NCBI GenBank assembly: GCA_027014065.1
Contig: JALWEL010000228.1
Span: forward strand, 1 to 10,595
DNA: 10,595 nucleotides
DNA from: DHVE2 group archaeon
GTDB taxonomy: Archaea; Thermoplasmatota; Thermoplasmata; Thermoplasmatales; Aciduliprofundaceae
Direction: 5' to 3'
Both the position numbers and the translations under genes were made by a program. Within the stretch, counting starts at the first letter, position 1. Every line of letters begins with the position of its first letter. Below, piece after piece: positions 7,320 through 10,595 of this stretch. The notes under the pieces are model-generated. The model made no database searches. It worked only from the letters and a program-made list of their open reading frames with translations, and was not told the DNA's origin.

Positions 7320-7406
7320 GGTGAAAAATACGTCACACCCTATTTTTCCTTTTTGAGAAATCTTTTTATAGAAGATATTTTTTACCTTCACTGGAGGTGA
7401 TTGAAA
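7320..7406. promoter_or_regulatory. Divergent promoter shared by the surface protein and thermosome genes
   Basis: CTTTTTATAG at 7362-7371 reads as a TATA box on plus (TTTTTATA) and on minus (CTATAAAAAG). With ~25-base spacing, thermosome RNA would start near 7391-7395, leaving a short leader with the ribosome binding site, and surface protein RNA near 7340, leaving ~20 bases before its ATG at 7319. GGTGAAAAATA (7320-7330) and TATTTTTTACC (7376-7386) form an inverted pair matching at 10 of 11 positions around the element, and a third similar tract, TATTTTTCC, lies at 7341-7349. They could be regulator half-sites; this is inference. Confidence 0.6.
7393..7400 (+). promoter_or_regulatory. Strong ribosome binding site of the thermosome gene
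   Basis: GGAGGTGA is an extended match to the archaeal anti-Shine-Dalgarno sequence. It lies 6 bases before the ATG at 7407 and 9 before the ATG at 7410. It decides against the in-frame TTG at 7401, which directly abuts it. The strength suits a highly expressed chaperonin. Confidence 0.85.
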
Positions 7407-9020
7407 ATGATGGCTGGACAGCCAATTCTCATACTCAAAGAAGGTACGAGGAGAGAAACCGGAAGGGATGCAATGAAGAACAACATAGCAGCCGCGAGGG
7501 CAATCGCTGATGCGGTTCGCACCACCTTAGGACCGAGGGGAATGGATAAGATGCTTGTGGATTCCCTCGGGGATGTGGTTATAACCAACGACGGAGTTAC
7601 GATTCTCAAGGAAATAGATGTAGAGCATCCCGCCGCGAAGATGATGGTTGAAGTGGCCAAAACGCAGGACACCGAGGTGGGCGATGGAACCACAACCGCC
7701 GTGGTTCTTGCAGGTGAATTACTCAAAAATGCGGAGGAGCTCATAGAGCAGAATGTTCATCCCACTGTGATCACAAAGGGATATAGACTCGCTGCGGAGA
7801 AGGCAAAGGAGATTTTAGAAAGCATTGCTAAGCCCATTGATCTGGAAAATGAGGAGATACTTAAAAAAATAGCCCAGACTGCGCTTAGCAGCAAGAGTGC
7901 CAGCATGGCCAAGGATCTGCTCAGCGAAATCTCGGTGAAAGCGATAAAGAAAGTGGCCGAGAAGATCGGGGACAAGTGGGTAGTGGATGTGGATGCAATT
8001 CAGATAATAAAGAAGCAGGGAGGGTCAATAAATAACACGGAGCTCATTGATGGGATGATTTTAGATAAGGAGAAGGTGCATCCTGGAATGCCAAAATCCG
8101 TGAAGGATGCTAAGATCGCCCTTATTAATGTGGCTCTGGAAGTCAAGAAACCAGAGATTGACGCAAGCATACAGATCAAGAGCCCCGATATGATTCATCA
8201 GTTCTTAGAGCAGGAGGAGAAGGTTCTGAGGGACATGGTTGATAAAATAAAGGCAAGCGGGGCAAACGTGGTGCTCTGCCAGAAGGGAATCGATGACCTT
8301 GCGCAGCACTTCCTTGCGAAGGCTGGCATATATGCGGTTCGCCGCGTGAAGAAGAGCGACATGGAGAAGCTCTCGAGGGCCACCGGCGCAAGGATTGTGA
8401 CAAATCTCGATGACCTGAGCGCAGAGGACCTCGGGCATGCGAAGTTAGTTGAAGAGAGGAAGATTGGAGAAGATAATATGACCTTCGTGATGGGCTGCGA
8501 GAACCCGAAGAGCGTGAGCATTCTCATAAGAGGTGGCACCGAGCACGTGGTGGATGAGATAGAGAGAAGCATAAAGGACGCATTGCACGTGGTGGCAAAA
8601 GCCATCGAGGACGGAAAATACACCACCGGCGGAGGCTCAAGTGCCATAGAAATATCCCTGAAGTTGAGGGACTACGCAGCCACAGTGGGCGGAAGAGAGC
8701 AGCTTGCCATTGAGAAATTCGCAGATTCTTTAGAGATACTTCCCAGAAGCCTCGCTGAAAATGCAGGTCTCGACCCAATTGACATATTGATACAGCTCAG
8801 AAAGGCACACAAAGACGGAAAAGTTACCTACGGATTGAACGTTTACACGCGCAAAGTGGAGGACATGGAGAAAATCGGAGTGATAGAGCCCATACGCGTT
8901 GGCAAGCAGGCAATAAACAGCGCCACAGATGCTGCCATAATGATTCTGCGCATAGATGACGTGGTCGCGTCTAAAGGAGAGAGCAAAGGAAATAAAGGCC
9001 CAGATAACGAGGAAGACTAA
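7407..9020 (+). CDS. thsA: Thermosome subunit (group II chaperonin)
   Basis: A 537-residue archaeal chaperonin subunit. The family builds double-ring, ATP-driven folding chambers in the cytoplasm, with a built-in lid. Visible ATP-site motifs are TLGPRGMDK at 40-48, NDG at 61-63, GDGTTT at 92-97 and the conserved Asp D391 in SIKDALHV, with GGGSSAIE following. Length is normal and no key residue is missing. The C-terminus ends in a Lys/Gly then acidic tail (GNKGPDNEED) and lacks the Gly-Gly-Met repeats found in many thermosomes. The start at 7407 is set by the ribosome binding site GGAGGTGA; the ATG at 7410 gives the common MAGQP start and is nearly as good. It is transcribed away from the surface protein and followed by a T-tract. 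Which paralogue (alpha or beta) it is cannot be settled here, so the symbol is provisional. Confidence 0.96.
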   Translation: MMAGQPILILKEGTRRETGRDAMKNNIAAARAIADAVRTTLGPRGMDKMLVDSLGDVVITNDGVTILKEIDVEHPAAKMMVEVAKTQDTEVGDGTTTAVVLAGELLKNAEELIEQNVHPTVITKGYRLAAEKAKEILESIAKPIDLENEEILKKIAQTALSSKSASMAKDLLSEISVKAIKKVAEKIGDKWVVDVDAIQIIKKQGGSINNTELIDGMILDKEKVHPGMPKSVKDAKIALINVALEVKKPEIDASIQIKSPDMIHQFLEQEEKVLRDMVDKIKASGANVVLCQKGIDDLAQHFLAKAGIYAVRRVKKSDMEKLSRATGARIVTNLDDLSAEDLGHAKLVEERKIGEDNMTFVMGCENPKSVSILIRGGTEHVVDEIERSIKDALHVVAKAIEDGKYTTGGGSSAIEISLKLRDYAATVGGREQLAIEKFADSLEILPRSLAENAGLDPIDILIQLRKAHKDGKVTYGLNVYTRKVEDMEKIGVIEPIRVGKQAINSATDAAIMILRIDDVVASKGESKGNKGPDNEED

Positions 9021-9040
9021 TTCCTTTTTTTCTCTCTTTC
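9021..9040 (+). terminator. T-rich terminator after the thermosome gene
   Basis: Directly after the stop codon comes a pyrimidine tract containing T7 (9025-9031) and further T-rich sequence to 9040. This is the usual form of archaeal intrinsic terminators. It separates the thermosome transcript from the ATPase gene, which has its own TATA-like element. Confidence 0.65.
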
Positions 9041-9075
9041 GATAACTCTTTATATTCGGATTGCAATTATCACGC
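9041..9075 (+). promoter_or_regulatory. Promoter of the STAND-like ATPase gene
   Basis: CTTTATAT at 9048-9055 is a good archaeal TATA box. The expected start of RNA falls at or next to the ATG at 9076, and no ribosome binding site is present between, so the mRNA is probably leaderless. Confidence 0.55.
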
Positions 9076-10595
9076 ATGCAAATTAGGCGGCATTCTGAGT
9101 TGAAAAAACTGGATGAGACATGGAAAAAAAGTTTGAAAAAGGGTCGCATCCTCGTTTTGGTTGGCCCGGATGGAAGCGGAAAGAGTCACCTTATTAGGTA
9201 TTTTGCGAAGAATGTTAAAGCAAATATTCTTTACTATCGAAGCGAGCCGGGGGAGGAATACATGCCCCTCGTTACCATAAGGAGATTTGCGTCCATATAT
9301 TTTCCCGAACTCGTAAGAGGCAGGATATCCGCAAATTCTCTATTTGAAAGGGTTTTTGGAGCCATAAAGGAGAGTGCCCCAGTGATAGTTTACTTCAGAG
9401 ACGTTAATTATTCGGATCCCCTTTCCATAAAATTTTTTCAGCACTTCTCTCTCGATTCACCGCCAGGAGTTCTACTAGTTCTCAGCTATCCCACGGGTGA
9501 GGAAAAAAAACTAGACTACGAATTAGAAAAAATCATACTTGGAGAGAACGCGGATATTTTAGAAGTAGATAATTTAAACGAGGAGCAAACGGTGGAGTAT
9601 CTGAAGGAATACGAACTGGAAAAAAACGCAGGGGAATTTTACAAAATTTCGAAGGGAAACATATCCTCGCTGGAACTCTTAGTGCAGTGCCACAAAATCG
9701 GGAAGAGCGTGAAATCTGTGAGCGCCGGTCTGAGATGCATATATAGTAGTCTCAACAAAGAAGAGAAAAGAATAGTGAAGGCTGGAGCTGTTATCGGCAA
9801 CATGTTCCCAGAGAACATAATTGAGGATGTGCTCGGAAAATTAAATAAAAAAGCAATTGCATCCCTTATGGAGAAGGGAATAATTCGGGAATTCTTAGAA
9901 ACGTATCGCTCCGGAATCTACAGGGGATACGTATTCATCCGGAGAGATTTCAAAAATTTCGTATACGAGAATCTCAAAGATGATGAAAGAAAAGAACTTC
10001 ACGAAAAGGTTGCAAATGCAATAGAAAAAAAGAAGGTATATCCCGAATGGGAGCGCATATTCTCCCTAACCCATCATTACTCCATGAGCGAAAACACCAA
10101 AAAGACAATAAAATACACTAAGCGCTGCATCGAGATTTCGCAGGAGACGCGAGATTACGAATCCTCACTCCATTACCTGCTCCTCTTGGAGAAATTCCTA
10201 AATCGAGAAAACGATGACTTCACACGCTCATGGCTTTATTATTCTGTGATGCATTCTGCTCAAAATGCTGGAAAACCAGATATTAGTGGGGAGTATGGAA
10301 ACAAGTTGAACGTGTTTGCGAATATCGAGAAGGCAAGGACGTACAACACAGTGGGAGAGTATAAAAAAGCCATTTCCATCTGCAACAGGGCTCTTAAATG
10401 CAAGGACGAGTACCTGAAGATGATTGCCTACGAGATAATGGCAGATAGCCAGAGAAAATTGGGCTTCTATCGGGAAGCATTGAAGACGCAGCAAAAACAC
10501 ATAGAGCATGCGGAGAGAATAAAAAACGAGCTGGAGATTGCGATAGGCTATAAAAATTTTGGGAACATACTACTAAGCATGATGAACTACGAAGA
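9076..10595 (+). CDS. STAND/AAA_16-type P-loop ATPase with TPR-like repeats, 3'-partial
   Basis: 506 codons are visible with no stop, so the gene continues past the window. Residues ~24-210 form a P-loop NTPase with Walker A GPDGSGKS at 30-37. The Walker B region reads IVYFRDVNYSD at 104-114, matching the AAA_16 pattern hhhhDDxxxxD but with Arg108 in place of the first Asp. SKGNISSLELL (~192-202) matches the usual TxGNPxxxxELL. Residues ~219-290 look like the winged-helix arm (SSLNKEEKRIVKAGAVIG), followed by FIRRDFKNFVYENL and an HHY helix pair near 333. TPR-like units start near 415 (GEYKKAISICNRAL; FYREALKTQQ) and reach the window end. Bacterial relatives are often regulators fused to cyclase, kinase or LuxR domains; none is seen at this N-terminus. 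A signalling or scaffolding ATPase is likely; the output is unknown. Confidence 0.82.
   Translation, partial: MQIRRHSELKKLDETWKKSLKKGRILVLVGPDGSGKSHLIRYFAKNVKANILYYRSEPGEEYMPLVTIRRFASIYFPELVRGRISANSLFERVFGAIKESAPVIVYFRDVNYSDPLSIKFFQHFSLDSPPGVLLVLSYPTGEEKKLDYELEKIILGENADILEVDNLNEEQTVEYLKEYELEKNAGEFYKISKGNISSLELLVQCHKIGKSVKSVSAGLRCIYSSLNKEEKRIVKAGAVIGNMFPENIIEDVLGKLNKKAIASLMEKGIIREFLETYRSGIYRGYVFIRRDFKNFVYENLKDDERKELHEKVANAIEKKKVYPEWERIFSLTHHYSMSENTKKTIKYTKRCIEISQETRDYESSLHYLLLLEKFLNRENDDFTRSWLYYSVMHSAQNAGKPDISGEYGNKLNVFANIEKARTYNTVGEYKKAISICNRALKCKDEYLKMIAYEIMADSQRKLGFYREALKTQQKHIEHAERIKNELEIAIGYKNFGNILLSMMNYE

Noticed and set aside
7401..7406. TTG at 7401 as the thermosome start.
   Set aside because: It directly abuts the ribosome binding site GGAGGTGA, leaving no spacer. 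The ATGs at 7407 and 7410 have proper spacing and give the family's usual N-terminus.
8198..8647. A 149-codon antisense frame inside the thermosome gene.
   Set aside because: Antisense frames are common opposite highly expressed genes with biased codon use; there is no start signal and no protein-like pattern.
8730..9149. A 139-codon minus-strand frame running across the thermosome end, the spacer and the start of the ATPase gene.
   Set aside because: It crosses the thermosome terminator and the ATPase promoter, and both overlapping plus-strand genes have strong family motifs. The translation is unrecognisable.
9503..9510. A run of eight A residues in the ATPase gene (and A7 at 9124-9130), a possible frameshift or transcript slippage site.
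   Set aside because: The family-consistent frame continues intact through both runs, and A-runs are frequent in Lys-rich genes of this window. Nothing suggests programmed slippage.
10228..10509. A 93-codon antisense frame within the ATPase gene.
   Set aside because: It is entirely inside a frame with TPR-like periodicity and has no initiation signals.

Overview
The window is archaeal and probably euryarchaeal. It encodes a group II chaperonin (thermosome), a RecJ-like DHH nuclease of the archaeal replication type, and a short archaeal version of RlmH. Its promoters are TATA-like, some starts look leaderless, other starts have GGTGA-type ribosome binding sites, and T-tracts follow some genes. 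The overall look resembles an Aciduliprofundum/Thermoplasmata-type thermophile. That placement is an impression from protein style, not a measured assignment.

There are six protein genes, packed tightly and alternating in strand. From left to right they are: (1) a DHH/DHHA1 nuclease on +, probably cut at its 5' end by the window edge; (2) a B12-binding-type radical SAM protein on -, whose stop codon directly abuts the nuclease stop; (3) rlmH on +, divergent from the radical SAM gene across a 56-bp promoter region; (4) a ~1290-residue secreted, membrane-anchored surface protein on -, convergent with rlmH across 3 bp; (5) the thermosome gene on +, divergent from the surface protein across an 87-bp promoter region with one two-way TATA element; (6) a STAND/AAA_16-type ATPase with TPR-like repeats on +, which starts 55 bp after the thermosome and runs off the right edge. 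Gene 6 was found by translating the sequence directly.

The genes do not form one pathway. Replication/repair, rRNA modification, protein folding, cell surface, a radical SAM enzyme of unknown substrate and a signalling-type ATPase sit side by side. Both convergent junctions leave no room for separate terminators; one appears to be solved by a hairpin plus U-tracts placed inside the neighbouring gene. No gene-free stretch exceeds 90 bp. I see no tRNA, rRNA, CRISPR array, insertion sequence or attachment site.

The parts most worth a second look are the STAND-like ATPase with an altered Walker B motif, the multi-domain surface protein and its shared promoter with the chaperonin, and the radical SAM enzyme. 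I did not find clear evidence of a wholly new multi-gene system.
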